Source: Oscillibacter hominis (GTDB lineage: Bacteria; Bacillota; Clostridia; Oscillospirales; Oscillospiraceae). From it: 64,000 nucleotides of DNA. The notes beneath the pieces were generated by a model, which saw only the letters and a program-made list of their open reading frames with translations, had not been told where the DNA came from and searched no databases. The translations under genes were made by a program, and so were the position numbers. The DNA is taken from assembly GCF_014334055.1 (NCBI RefSeq), contig NZ_CP060490.1, positions 1,798,001 through 1,862,000 of the forward strand, written 5' to 3'. Position 1 is the stretch's first letter. The number at the start of each line of letters is the position of its first letter. Below are positions 16,006 to 24,426 of this stretch, in pieces.

Positions 16006-17304
16006 TCAGATGAGGATATGCTCCGCCTTCGCCTGGTGCTCCAGTTCCTCCCGGAACCTCGGGTGGGCAATGGAGATCAGCGCCCTGGCCCGCTGGCTCA
16101 GGGATTTGCCCCGGAGCTTGGCCACGCCGTACTCCGTCACGATGTAGTCCACGTCGTTTTTGCTGGTGGTGACGATGGCGCCGGGGGTCAGGGTGGCTTT
16201 GATGCGGCTCACCTCCCCGCCTTTGGCTGTGGAGGGGAAGGCGATAAAGCTTTTGCCTCCCTCCGACTCCGTGGCGCCCCGGACGTAGTCCACCTGGCCG
16301 CCGGTGCCGGAGATATGGCGGGTGCCGATGGACTCGGCGCAGACCTGACCGAAAAAGTCCACCTCCAGGGCGGCATTGACGGAGATGAAGTTGGGATGCC
16401 GGGCGATCACCGCCGGATCATTGACATAGTCCACCCCCAGCACCTCCACTGCCGGGTTGTCGTCGATATAGTCGTAGACCCGCCGGGTGCCGAAGGCAAA
16501 GGTCATCACCGTCCGGCCCCGGTGGATGGGCTTTAAGCTGTTGTCCGCCGCGCCGCACTCCAAAAGCTCCACCAGGCTGTCGGCAAAGAGCTCCGTGTGG
16601 ATGCCCAGGTGATGCTTATTCTTGAGGAACATGCCCACGGATTCCGGCACCGCCCCGATGCCAAGCTGCAGCGTGGCGCCGTTGGGAATCTCCTCGGCGA
16701 TGAGTCCGCCGATGGTGCGGCTCACCTCGTCGATCACCGGCGGCTGGGATTCCACCATGGGCCGGGACACCTCACAAAAGGCATCCACCTGAGAGATATG
16801 GACAATGGGCGCGCTGAGCACCCGCGGCATTTGGTCGTTGACCTCTAAATAGATGTGTTCCGCCTTATTTAGGGCCGCCTCGGAGTAAGAGCCCACGGTG
16901 CAGAGGCTGAAGTAGCCGTGGCGGTCCATCGGGCCTACGGCCGCGCAGAAGGCGTCGATCCGGGGCTGCTGCCGGACCAGCCGGGGCATGTCCCGGTAGT
17001 AGCAGGGCATGACGTCGGCCAGCCCTTCGTTCACCGCCTTCCTGGCCCCGGCGCTGGAGAACCAACTGACCGCGTGGTAGCCGCCCCCGCCGGTATAGAA
17101 GGGCATGGGATAACTGTCCAACAGGATGTGCTGGGTCAGGTTCCGGTATCGGTTGGCGGAGGCGTTGGCGCCGATTGATTCCAAAAGCCCGATGGGCTGG
17201 GCCAGGGCTGCATCGCTGATCAGGACACTGCCGTCTGGAATGGACGCGGCGATCTCCTCCGCGGTCCGCTTTTTCTCCCGGTACTGTTCCAATACTGTTT
17301 TCAT
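16006..17304 (-). CDS. acetyl-CoA hydrolase/transferase family CoA-transferase (4-hydroxybutyrate CoA-transferase-like)
   Basis: 432 residues, full length for the Cat1/AbfT family. The covalent-intermediate glutamate is E238 in HHLGIHTELF, the same position number as in 4-hydroxybutyrate CoA-transferase (established for that family). GTGGQVDYVRG and ITEYGVAKLRGKSL-like C-terminal blocks also fit. It swaps CoA between an acyl-CoA and a free acid, commonly acetate. As it follows the vor genes by 60 bases, a role in releasing isobutyrate/isovalerate from the acyl-CoA made by Vor is the most economical reading. Start MKTVLEQYRE after GAGGAG. Confidence 0.9.
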   Translation of the reverse strand: MKTVLEQYREKKRTAEEIAASIPDGSVLISDAALAQPIGLLESIGANASANRYRNLTQHILLDSYPMPFYTGGGGYHAVSWFSSAGARKAVNEGLADVMPCYYRDMPRLVRQQPRIDAFCAAVGPMDRHGYFSLCTVGSYSEAALNKAEHIYLEVNDQMPRVLSAPIVHISQVDAFCEVSRPMVESQPPVIDEVSRTIGGLIAEEIPNGATLQLGIGAVPESVGMFLKNKHHLGIHTELFADSLVELLECGAADNSLKPIHRGRTVMTFAFGTRRVYDYIDDNPAVEVLGVDYVNDPAVIARHPNFISVNAALEVDFFGQVCAESIGTRHISGTGGQVDYVRGATESEGGKSFIAFPSTAKGGEVSRIKATLTPGAIVTTSKNDVDYIVTEYGVAKLRGKSLSQRARALISIAHPRFREELEHQAKAEHILI

Positions 17305-17364
17305 ACGCTCCTCATTTCATGAAACAGCGGAAGAAGCACGCTTCCTCCGCTGTCCGCTGCTTGT

Positions 17365-17901
17365 TTACTGGGCGCAGGCCATGCCCCGCTTCAGTGCCTC
17401 CATGTTCAGCGGCACCAGCTTTGCCTTTGGTCCGGTGAACATGGACTCGATCATCTGCCTGATGGTCTCCTCCCTGAGCGCGCCGGTGGCGGCGATGTAG
17501 GCGCCCAACATGACCATGTTGGCCACCTTCCCGTTGCCCACCTCATCGGCGATCTTGGAGCAGGGCACATAGATGGCCCTTACATCCTGCCGGGCCACCC
17601 GCTCACTGACGACGGAGCTGTTGACAAAAATCAGGCCGTGCTCCACCACCAGGGGCTCAAACTTCTCAAGGGAGGGCAGGTTCATGGCAATCAGCTCCGT
17701 GGGGTGGGTGAACAGGGGCGAACCCACCGGCTTGTCGGAGAGGACTACGGAGCAGTTGGCCGTGCCGCCGCGCATCTCGGGCCCGTAGGAGGGAGCCCAG
17801 GTGACCTCCAGGCCCTCGCTGACGCCGGCCTCCACCAGGGACTTGCCGATGGACATGACGCCCTGGCCGCCGAACCCGGAAATGATGATTTCCTTTTTCA
17901 T
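17365..17901 (-). CDS. 2-oxoacid:acceptor oxidoreductase, gamma subunit
   Basis: 178 residues. Begins IIISGFGGQGVMSIGKSLVEAG, the glycine-rich loop of the gamma domain of pyruvate/2-oxoacid:ferredoxin oxidoreductases, and contains APSYGPEMRGGTANC, the conserved CoA-side block. Together with the alpha, beta and delta genes upstream it forms one four-subunit enzyme that oxidatively decarboxylates a 2-oxoacid to acyl-CoA. One base separates it from the beta gene. Start after AGGTGAAGTGAT. Confidence 0.93.
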   Translation of the reverse strand: MKKEIIISGFGGQGVMSIGKSLVEAGVSEGLEVTWAPSYGPEMRGGTANCSVVLSDKPVGSPLFTHPTELIAMNLPSLEKFEPLVVEHGLIFVNSSVVSERVARQDVRAIYVPCSKIADEVGNGKVANMVMLGAYIAATGALREETIRQMIESMFTGPKAKLVPLNMEALKRGMACAQ

Positions 17902-17902
17902 A

Positions 17903-18652
<750 letters not shown>

Positions 18653-18653
18653 C

Positions 18654-19724
18654 TCACTTGACCTCCTTCAATGCCGCCCGGGCCGTTTCCACGATCTCCT
18701 CCACCGTGGGCAGAGCACCGCCGGCACGGCCCAGATAGCGGACGGGCTTTTGCCCCTCCACCGCCATGCGGACGTCGTCCAGCATCTGTCCGCCGGCGCT
18801 GAGCTCCACGTCCAGGATTACCTTCACATGGTCCTGTCCCGCCAGGTCGTGGAGTGCCTTTTCCGGGAAGGGCCACAGCGTGATGGGACGGAAGAGGCCC
18901 GCCTTGATGCCCGCCTCCCGGAGCGCCTCCAGCGCAGTCAGCGTGATGCGGGCCGGGGTGCCGTAGGCGGTGATGACCAGCTCCGCATCCTCGCACTCCC
19001 TCTCCTCCCAGCGCACCTCGTTTTTCTCCATCTCCCGGTACTTCGCCAGCAGGTGGTCGTTGTGCCGGTCGCACTCGTTGGGGTCGATGAACAGGGAGTT
19101 GATGATGTTGTGGTGGGCCCGGCCGTGTCTTCCACCGGCGGCCCAATCCTTGGGCGGCAGCTTCCGCCTGGGCACATCGTGCCAGACAATGGGCTCCATC
19201 ATCTGGCCGATCAGCCCGTCGGCCAGGATCATCACCGGGTTGCAGTACTGGTCGGCGATGTCAAAGGCCTCCTGCGTGAAGTCCACCGCCTCCTGGATAT
19301 TGGACGGCGCCAGCACCACCGTCCGGTAGTCGCCGTTGCCGCCGCCCCGGGTTGCCTGGAAATAGTCGCCCTGGGCGGGCTGGATGGTGCCCAGGCCCGG
19401 GCCGCCGCGCATGCAGTTGACGATGACCGCCGGCAGCTCCGCACCGGCCAGGTAGGTGATGCCCTCCTGCTTCAGGCTGATGCCGGGGGAGGAAGAAGAC
19501 GTCATGGCCCTCATACCCGCTCCCGCGGCGCCGTAGACCATGTTGATGGCCGCCACCTCGGACTCTGACTGCACAAAAATGCGGCCATGCTCCGGCATAT
19601 GTAAGGACATGTACTCCGGCACCTCGCTCTGGGGCGTGATGGGATATCCGAAAAAGCAGTCGCAGCCGGCGCGGATCGCAGCCTCCGCAATGGCTTCATT
19701 TCCCTTCCAAAGCTCTTTTTCCAT
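18654..19724 (-). CDS. vorB: 3-methyl-2-oxobutanoate:ferredoxin oxidoreductase, alpha subunit (VorB-like)
   Basis: 356 residues. The N-terminus MEKELWKGNEAIAEAAIRAG followed by FFGYPITPQSE is the pattern annotated as VorB in anaerobes; SVSSSPGISL-like TSSSSPGISLKQEG and GPGLGTIQPAQGDY are conserved substrate-side blocks. The Vor assignment means branched-chain 2-oxoacids from Val, Leu and Ile, but 2-oxoglutarate (Kor) is a close alternative that sequence reading cannot exclude. Start is ATG 19724 behind GGGAGGGGAG. An 17-base gap separates it from the ferredoxin-like subunit. Confidence 0.88.
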   Translation of the reverse strand: MEKELWKGNEAIAEAAIRAGCDCFFGYPITPQSEVPEYMSLHMPEHGRIFVQSESEVAAINMVYGAAGAGMRAMTSSSSPGISLKQEGITYLAGAELPAVIVNCMRGGPGLGTIQPAQGDYFQATRGGGNGDYRTVVLAPSNIQEAVDFTQEAFDIADQYCNPVMILADGLIGQMMEPIVWHDVPRRKLPPKDWAAGGRHGRAHHNIINSLFIDPNECDRHNDHLLAKYREMEKNEVRWEERECEDAELVITAYGTPARITLTALEALREAGIKAGLFRPITLWPFPEKALHDLAGQDHVKVILDVELSAGGQMLDDVRMAVEGQKPVRYLGRAGGALPTVEEIVETARAALKEVK

Positions 19725-19741
19725 AAAACTCCCCTCCCTCT

Positions 19742-19954
19742 TCAAACCTTCTCCACCGTAATCACAGAGTCTGGACAGATCCTGGCGCAGCTGGCGCAGG
19801 CGATGCACTGGGCAATGTCCGTCACTGTGGCCGGATGGTAACCCTTCCGGTTGATCACCGTCTGGTCGATGGCCACAATGTGCTTGGGGCAGACGGAGGT
19901 GCACAGCTCGCAGCCCTTGCAGCGCTCCTGGTCAAATGTCACTTTCGCACTCAT
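19742..19954 (-). CDS. ferredoxin-like delta subunit, two 4Fe-4S clusters
   Basis: 70 residues. Two classical CxxCxxCxxxCP motifs: C12, C15, C18, C22 and C50, C53, C56, C60. It carries electrons from the TPP subunit to external ferredoxin. Gene order delta, alpha, beta, gamma is that of archaeal- and clostridial-type Vor/Kor operons. Starts after AAAGGGAGG. Confidence 0.93.
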   Translation of the reverse strand: MSAKVTFDQERCKGCELCTSVCPKHIVAIDQTVINRKGYHPATVTDIAQCIACASCARICPDSVITVEKV

Positions 19955-19982
19955 GGTTGAGCCTCCCTTTCTGTTGCCTGAT

Positions 19983-20654
19983 TTACTCCCAGGGTTTTTT
20001 CATATAGATATCCATGGGAAACTGATCCGCCGACCCGTCGGCCATCCTCCGTTCCACCGCATGGCAGAGGACCGGCAGCCCGGTCAGCTCCGACACCTGC
20101 CGGATCAGCTCCCTTCCCTTTTGCAGGTCCCGCTCACCGGTCTCCCCGCACAGGTGCGTGTTGTCCACCAGGGCGGTGACAGCCACGCCGCTGACAGTCT
20201 CGATGGCGCGCAGGTATGCAGATGCCGCCTGGGCCGTGGCGGTCTGGGGGCGGTTGGCGTTGACCACGCACAGCATCTCGTGATCCAGCGCGTTGATCTG
20301 TGGTGCAAACCGGGCCAGGACCCTGGCCCCCGCCGGGTCGCCGCCCACATCGTACACGCTCACCAGGTCCGGGTCTTCAAAGGTAGTGAAAATGTCCGCC
20401 GGCAGCGCAGGCACATCCGCGTCCGTACAGGCCTGTGAGGTGGCGATCAGCCGGACGTTCCTCCGCTCCAGCATGTCCCGCCGCTCCCTGGACCGAAAGT
20501 AGGGGTTGACGATGTCCAAATCCGCCAGGGCCGTCTTACAGCCTATGCCGGCCAGGGCCAGAGCAAGATTCACGGCAAACTCCGTCTTCCCGCTGCCATA
20601 GTGTCCTGTGATAATAATGCGCCGCTTCCCGGCCAGGGTCCTCACCAGCTCCAT
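19983..20654 (-). CDS. SIMIBI-type P-loop ATPase leading the vor operon
   Basis: 223 residues. Walker A GHYGSGKT at 17-24, then LADLDIVNPYFRSRE (Walker A' aspartate), and VSVYDVGGDPAGARVL as Walker B region. The fold resembles MinD/CooC/CobQ-type nucleotide hydrolases; no membrane helix. Start is taken at ATG 20654, 8 bases after AGAGGAAG; an in-frame ATG at 20702 has no ribosome site. It precedes the ferredoxin-like subunit by 28 bases in the vor operon, so a role in maturation or regulation of the oxidoreductase is possible (inference). Function not established. Confidence 0.8.
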   Translation of the reverse strand: MELVRTLAGKRRIIITGHYGSGKTEFAVNLALALAGIGCKTALADLDIVNPYFRSRERRDMLERRNVRLIATSQACTDADVPALPADIFTTFEDPDLVSVYDVGGDPAGARVLARFAPQINALDHEMLCVVNANRPQTATAQAASAYLRAIETVSGVAVTALVDNTHLCGETGERDLQKGRELIRQVSELTGLPVLCHAVERRMADGSADQFPMDIYMKKPWE

Positions 20655-20707
20655 TGGGTTCACTTCCTCTTCTGAAATCGGCACATCTTGTACGATCACC
20701 ATTCACG

Positions 20708-20747
20708 TTGTCTGATGTCATGATACTGCTTTCATCGTCAGATGTCA
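20708..20747. repeat. pair of TGTCTGATGTCA-like motifs over the vor promoter
   Basis: TTGTCTGATGTCA at 20708-20720 and CGTCAGATGTCA at 20736-20747. They overlap the -10/start region and the -35 box of the vor promoter, as expected for repressor sites. Related motifs lie at 23247, 49117 and 50325. Confidence 0.55.
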
Positions 20748-20748
20748 A
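20720..20748 (-). promoter_or_regulatory. sigma-A promoter of the P-loop/vor/CoA-transferase operon
   Basis: Minus-strand TTGACA (20748-20743), 17-base spacer, TATCAT (20725-20720). Confidence 0.82.
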
Positions 20749-20840
20749 TTGCGGTTTTGTTTAATTTTTACAGCACTTTTTTGTGGAAAAAGTCACCCTT
20801 CTTGCCAAGGCTTTGCCATAGCCCGTGCGGCGCACGCAGC

Positions 20841-20871
20841 AAAAAAAGCGCGGGGACGAAAGTCCCCGCGC
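20841..20871 (-). terminator. terminator of cstA
   Basis: Ten-pair stem GCGCGGGGAC / GTCCCCGCGC with a tetraloop, followed on the minus strand by seven T (20847-20841). Confidence 0.93.
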
Positions 20872-20886
20872 CTTTTGCGCAGCAGT

Positions 20887-22596
20887 TTACTTGGCAGCCT
20901 TGGCCTTGCCCTGCTTGGACAGCGCGTTGACGCCTTCCACAGTCAGGATGATGGCCAGGATGAACAGGGCCGCGCCCAGGATGCCCTGAGCATAGGCGGC
21001 AGCGTCGCCGCTGCCGGCCATGATCAGGCCGACCTTGTTCTTGATGGTCATGAACAAGGAGCACAGCGTGACGATCAGCATGAAGAACATGGGGATGTAG
21101 AACATCTTGTTGTTCTTGCCGATGTTGCCCAGCCAGCAGCACACGGCCAGCAGAGCCAGAGCGGCCAGCAGCTGGTTGGCGGCGCCGAACAGGGGCCAGA
21201 TCTTGGCATAGCCGGTCATGCCCAGGCCGACGCCCAACACCACGGTGATGATGGTGGCCACATAGGGGTTGCACAGGACAGCCTTATAGCCCTTGGCATC
21301 CTTGATGGTCTCGCCCTTCCCCAGCCAGAACTCCTGGAACATGTAGCGGGCCAGACGGGTGGCGGTGTCCAGGGAGGTCAGGCAGAACACGGACACAGCC
21401 AGAACCAGCAGGGAGTACAGGGTGGTCTCCGCGCCGGCCAGGCCGGGGATGGTGGCAACCATCTTGGAAATGCCGGAGGCGAACACCTGGGTGGGCGTGG
21501 TGACCTCGCCGGAGGAGTAGGAGGACCAGATGTAGCCCACAGCAATCAGGGAGACGATGGCCAGGGCGGACTCGATCAGCATGCCGCCGTAAGCGATGGG
21601 CAGCGCGTCACTCTCCTTGTTCAGCTGCTTGGCGGTGGTGCCGGAGGCAACCAGGGAGTGGAAGCCGGACACAGCACCGCAGGCAATGGTCACGAACAGG
21701 GCGGGGAACATGGAGCCCAGGGAGGTCCCGGTGGGGGCAACCGTGTCCACCCAGCCGGTGAACATGGGGATGTCGATGGTGGGATGGGCGCCGACAACGC
21801 CCACAAAGGCCACGATCATCATGAAGTACAGAAGGAAGGAGCTCAGATAGTCACGGGGCTGCAGCAGGATCCACACAGGCGTGACAGAGGCAACGAGGAT
21901 GTAGATGCCAAGGACGATCATCCAGACATTTCCGGCCACAAAGATGGGGCACTTCAGGCCGATGATCACAACGGCGACGATGCCCACAATGCCGATGAGG
22001 GTGGAGATGCCCAGAGGTGCGTTGCGGCGGTAGACCAAAAAGCCGAAGATGATCGCCAGCACGATAAACAGCAGGGAGATGGTGGCAGTCTGGCCGTTGG
22101 CCACGATCTGCTGGCCCTCCGGGTTGAAGCCGTTGAAGGTGGAGGCGACAATGGAGGCGAAGGCCGCCACGACCAGCACGAGGACCAGATAGCCGAACAC
22201 GGTGAACAGCTTCTTGGCGCGGGTGCCGATGCTGACGTCGATGACCTCGCCGATGGACTGGCCCTTGTTGCGGATGGAGGCAAACAGGGCGCCGAAATCA
22301 TGGACGGCGCCGAAGAAGATGCCGCCGATGACGACCCAAAGCAGCACGGGGAGCCAGCCGAACACAGCGGCCTGGATGGGGCCGTTGATGGGGCCGGCGC
22401 CGGCGATGGAGGAGAAGTGATGGCCCATCAGGACAGGCGCCTTTGCGGGGCAGTAGTCCTGGCCGTCCTCCAGCTCGTGAGCCGGGGTGGATTTGCTGTC
22501 GTCGACGCCCCATGTCTTAGCCAGCCAGCGACCATAAAACAGGTAGCCGACCACAAGGCATGCAACACCGATCAGCAGGATGACAAGTGCATTCAT
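20887..22596 (-). CDS. cstA: carbon starvation protein CstA family transporter
   Basis: 569-residue multi-span membrane protein of the CstA family, reported as peptide or pyruvate importer in enteric bacteria. The N-terminal YLFYGRWLAKTWGVD, the APVLMGHHFSSIAGAGPI block and VHDFGALFASIRNKGQSIGE are strongly conserved landmarks. It is the second gene after an unrecognised 167-residue gene and likely shares its promoter, which has a repressor-like motif and an upstream cre-like site: logical for a transporter used when sugars run out. Confidence 0.94.
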   Translation of the reverse strand: MNALVILLIGVACLVVGYLFYGRWLAKTWGVDDSKSTPAHELEDGQDYCPAKAPVLMGHHFSSIAGAGPINGPIQAAVFGWLPVLLWVVIGGIFFGAVHDFGALFASIRNKGQSIGEVIDVSIGTRAKKLFTVFGYLVLVLVVAAFASIVASTFNGFNPEGQQIVANGQTATISLLFIVLAIIFGFLVYRRNAPLGISTLIGIVGIVAVVIIGLKCPIFVAGNVWMIVLGIYILVASVTPVWILLQPRDYLSSFLLYFMMIVAFVGVVGAHPTIDIPMFTGWVDTVAPTGTSLGSMFPALFVTIACGAVSGFHSLVASGTTAKQLNKESDALPIAYGGMLIESALAIVSLIAVGYIWSSYSSGEVTTPTQVFASGISKMVATIPGLAGAETTLYSLLVLAVSVFCLTSLDTATRLARYMFQEFWLGKGETIKDAKGYKAVLCNPYVATIITVVLGVGLGMTGYAKIWPLFGAANQLLAALALLAVCCWLGNIGKNNKMFYIPMFFMLIVTLCSLFMTIKNKVGLIMAGSGDAAAYAQGILGAALFILAIILTVEGVNALSKQGKAKAAK

Positions 22597-22618
22597 GCGA
22601 ATACTTCCTTTCTCTTTT

Positions 22619-22640
22619 CCGGCACTCCTTGTCGTGCCGG
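22619..22640. other. stem-loop 5' of cstA
   Basis: CCGGCAC / GTGCCGG around an eight-base loop, just before the cstA ribosome site; could affect cstA mRNA stability. Confidence 0.4.
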
Positions 22641-22654
22641 CTCATATTTATAAA

Positions 22655-22670
22655 ACGCATCTGCATGCGT
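22655..22670 (-). terminator. weak intraoperonic terminator before cstA
   Basis: ACGCAT / ATGCGT stem with tetraloop followed by TTTTATA on the minus strand, 12 bases after the upstream gene. Six pairs only, so probably partial attenuation. Confidence 0.35.
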
Positions 22671-22681
22671 CTTATAACCGC

Positions 22682-23185
22682 TCAGATCATACGCAGGACG
22701 GACTTTTCAATGTCCCGGCCCATGTGGTTGGCGCACCATTTTCCACTGGATACCTCCAGCGCGGCGCCGCGGAACTGGGCCCAGCCCTTCAGTGTAAAGC
22801 AGAAGTTCTTGGTGTACTTCAGCTTCTTCATGGCCCTGGCCGCCTCCGGGTCCACCTGGTCGGCAAACACGATCAGCGTCACATAGGAGCACATGTGGTC
22901 GCCCTCGGGCTTCACCCGGGACATGCCCTCTTTCAAAACCGCGTCATAGTAGGACTTCAGGGTTTCCTCGGTCAGATGGTCCAGCAGCACGAAAAACGCG
23001 TATTCGTTGTTCTCCGCCGCCCAGATCTGGGCGGATTTGACCAAGACGTACTTCTCGTCCCGGGAGTGGTACTCTGCCTCCGCCGCCACCGGCAGCCCAT
23101 TGAGCACGATGTTCTCTTTCACATTAAAGTAGCCGGAGTACCCCCGCAGCACCTTCTGCAGCAGCGCTTCTTTGCTTTGCTCCAT
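22682..23185 (-). CDS. unrecognised protein co-transcribed with cstA
   Basis: 167 residues, no family recognised. Soluble, mixed alpha/beta composition; features include GYFNVKENIVLNGLP, a HSRDEKYVLVKSAQIWAAENNEYAFF core and a C-terminal KNFCFTLKGWAQFRGAALEV. No signal peptide, helix-turn-helix or membrane span. Start is set at ATG 23185 (MEQSKEALL) rather than a codon 75 bases upstream, because AAGGGCGGAG precedes it and the upstream stretch holds the operator-like TTGTCAGACA. It lies between a GntR gene and cstA and appears to be the first gene of the cstA transcript. Confidence 0.65.
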   Translation of the reverse strand: MEQSKEALLQKVLRGYSGYFNVKENIVLNGLPVAAEAEYHSRDEKYVLVKSAQIWAAENNEYAFFVLLDHLTEETLKSYYDAVLKEGMSRVKPEGDHMCSYVTLIVFADQVDPEAARAMKKLKYTKNFCFTLKGWAQFRGAALEVSSGKWCANHMGRDIEKSVLRMI

Positions 23186-23246
23186 AGCTCCGCCCTTTCC
23201 GTTTTCCGTATCAAAACGCTGTCGGAAAAACGCATTTCCCGCCGCG

Positions 23247-23260
23247 TTGTCAGACATCAT
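23247..23260. promoter_or_regulatory. TTGTCAGACATCAT operator-like motif
   Basis: Contains the palindrome TGTCAGACA just downstream of the predicted start site of the cstA unit (about +9 to +22), a repressor position. Same motif family as 20708, 49117 and 50325. Confidence 0.55.
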
Positions 23261-23275
23261 TGTCCTATTGATGCC

Positions 23276-23304
23276 ATCTTATGCCTCCATCCGGAAACTG
23301 TCAA
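23276..23304 (-). promoter_or_regulatory. sigma-A promoter of the cstA unit
   Basis: Minus-strand TTGACA (23304-23299), 17-base spacer, TAAGAT (23281-23276). Confidence 0.85.
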
Positions 23305-23478
23305 GTTGTTTCAAATCATTTCATAATATCATTTAAAATCCGCTTTTAAATTCTGTGCAATTTCACATTTCACAATTTAGACATATTTGTTAATCCGTTT
23401 TCCCGCCCTCATCTGCGTGCTGGCCGATGGCACCATAGAAATGCGGCCGGAATGTCCGCCTACCTGATAAACCATTAT

Positions 23479-23492
23479 TGGAAACGTTTCCA
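23479..23492. promoter_or_regulatory. cre-like CcpA site upstream of the cstA unit
   Basis: TGGAAACGTTTCCA, a perfect 14-base palindrome matching the catabolite-responsive consensus TGNAANCGNWNNCA at every fixed position. Lies about 200 bases upstream of the promoter, inside the 336-base gap between the GntR gene and the unknown gene; nothing else is seen in that gap apart from AT-rich DNA. Confidence 0.6.
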
Positions 23493-23521
23493 GTACCACG
23501 GAGCCACCTTTTCAAGGCCGG

Positions 23522-24205
23522 TCAGGCCTGAAGGGTCTCCAACAGGTGGCGCATGTGCATGCGCATGGCAAGTTTTGCACCCTCCGCGTCCCGCTGCGTC
23601 AAAAACGCAAGGATCATCTTGTTGTCCGACAGGGCGATACGCTGCATCTGCTCCTGGCTGGCGGTGATCTGCATGATCTCGTTGACTGCGTTGTTGATGA
23701 TGGGATACAGCGTGCGCATGTATTCATTGTGAGAGGCCCTGGCGATGGCCATGTGGAACTCCTGGTCCGCACCGGCCCAATCTCCGTGGGAGTGCGAGGC
23801 CTCCTCCATCTTTTCCGCCTTACGGCAGATCTGCTCGATCTCCGCATCCGTTGCCCGCTGGCAGGCCAGGGCCGCCGTCTCGGGCTCGAAAATCAGGCGC
23901 ATTTCAAAGAGGTCTTTGGCCCGGACCCGGGAGCGCAGCCGCTGGAAGGAGCTGAAGTCCACCGCATCCTGAGGCAGGCTGTCAGACACAAAAGTGCCCT
24001 TGCCCCGGCGGATTTCCAAAATCCCCTGGGCCACCAGGCAGGAGATGGCCTCCCGCAGCGTGGTCCGGCTGACATGCAGCTCAGCGGACAGGTCATTCTC
24101 ATTGGGCAGCTTGCGGCCCGGTTCAAACTCCCGCTCATAGACAATCTTTTCATACAGCCAGTTGGCGGCCTGTTCCGATCGCTTGACCCGTGTCCCGTCT
24201 GCCAC
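23522..24205 (-). CDS. GntR family regulator, FadR/FCD subfamily
   Basis: 227 residues: winged helix-turn-helix at about 10-75 (KLPNENDLSAELHVSRTTLREAISCLVAQGILEIRRGKGTF region) and an all-helical FCD ligand domain whose metal/ligand residues sit in the EFHMAIARASHN and MHMRHL blocks. Members bind carboxylic acids, often as repressors of nearby catabolic genes. Start is GTG 24205 behind GGGGTGAGG; the ATG two bases upstream is out of frame. Immediately upstream of the cstA unit, its obvious candidate target. Confidence 0.92.
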   Translation of the reverse strand: MADGTRVKRSEQAANWLYEKIVYEREFEPGRKLPNENDLSAELHVSRTTLREAISCLVAQGILEIRRGKGTFVSDSLPQDAVDFSSFQRLRSRVRAKDLFEMRLIFEPETAALACQRATDAEIEQICRKAEKMEEASHSHGDWAGADQEFHMAIARASHNEYMRTLYPIINNAVNEIMQITASQEQMQRIALSDNKMILAFLTQRDAEGAKLAMRMHMRHLLETLQA

Positions 24206-24386
24206 ATCCTCACCCCGCGTTCTTCTCTTCGTTGGTTAATATAGCACAAAACTTCTGGAAAGGAAAGGTCAAAAGTCGAAAAAAACGGAAGCAAAATTTG
24301 TAAATAAAAACAATTATACTACTCATTTTTTATGAAAATCGCTTAAAACCCATGATCCATCCGCTGCCGGAACCTACGCCGGATCC

Positions 24387-24420
24387 AAAAAAACGCCCGG
24401 CCGCCAAAACTGCGGCCGGG
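24387..24420 (-). terminator. terminator of pyk
   Basis: Nine-pair stem CCCGGCCGC / GCGGCCGGG, seven-base loop, then TTTTTTT on the minus strand (24393-24387). Confidence 0.92.
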
Positions 24421-24426
24421 TGCTTT

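Noticed and set aside
20701..20702. ATG 20702 as start of the P-loop ATPase
   Set aside because: No ribosome site, and the codon falls just after the predicted transcription start; ATG 20654 has AGAGGAAG at the right distance.
20749..22653. 634-codon plus-strand frame opposite cstA
   Set aside because: Antisense to strongly conserved cstA; composition is Gly/His/Asp-rich and would contain the cstA terminator.
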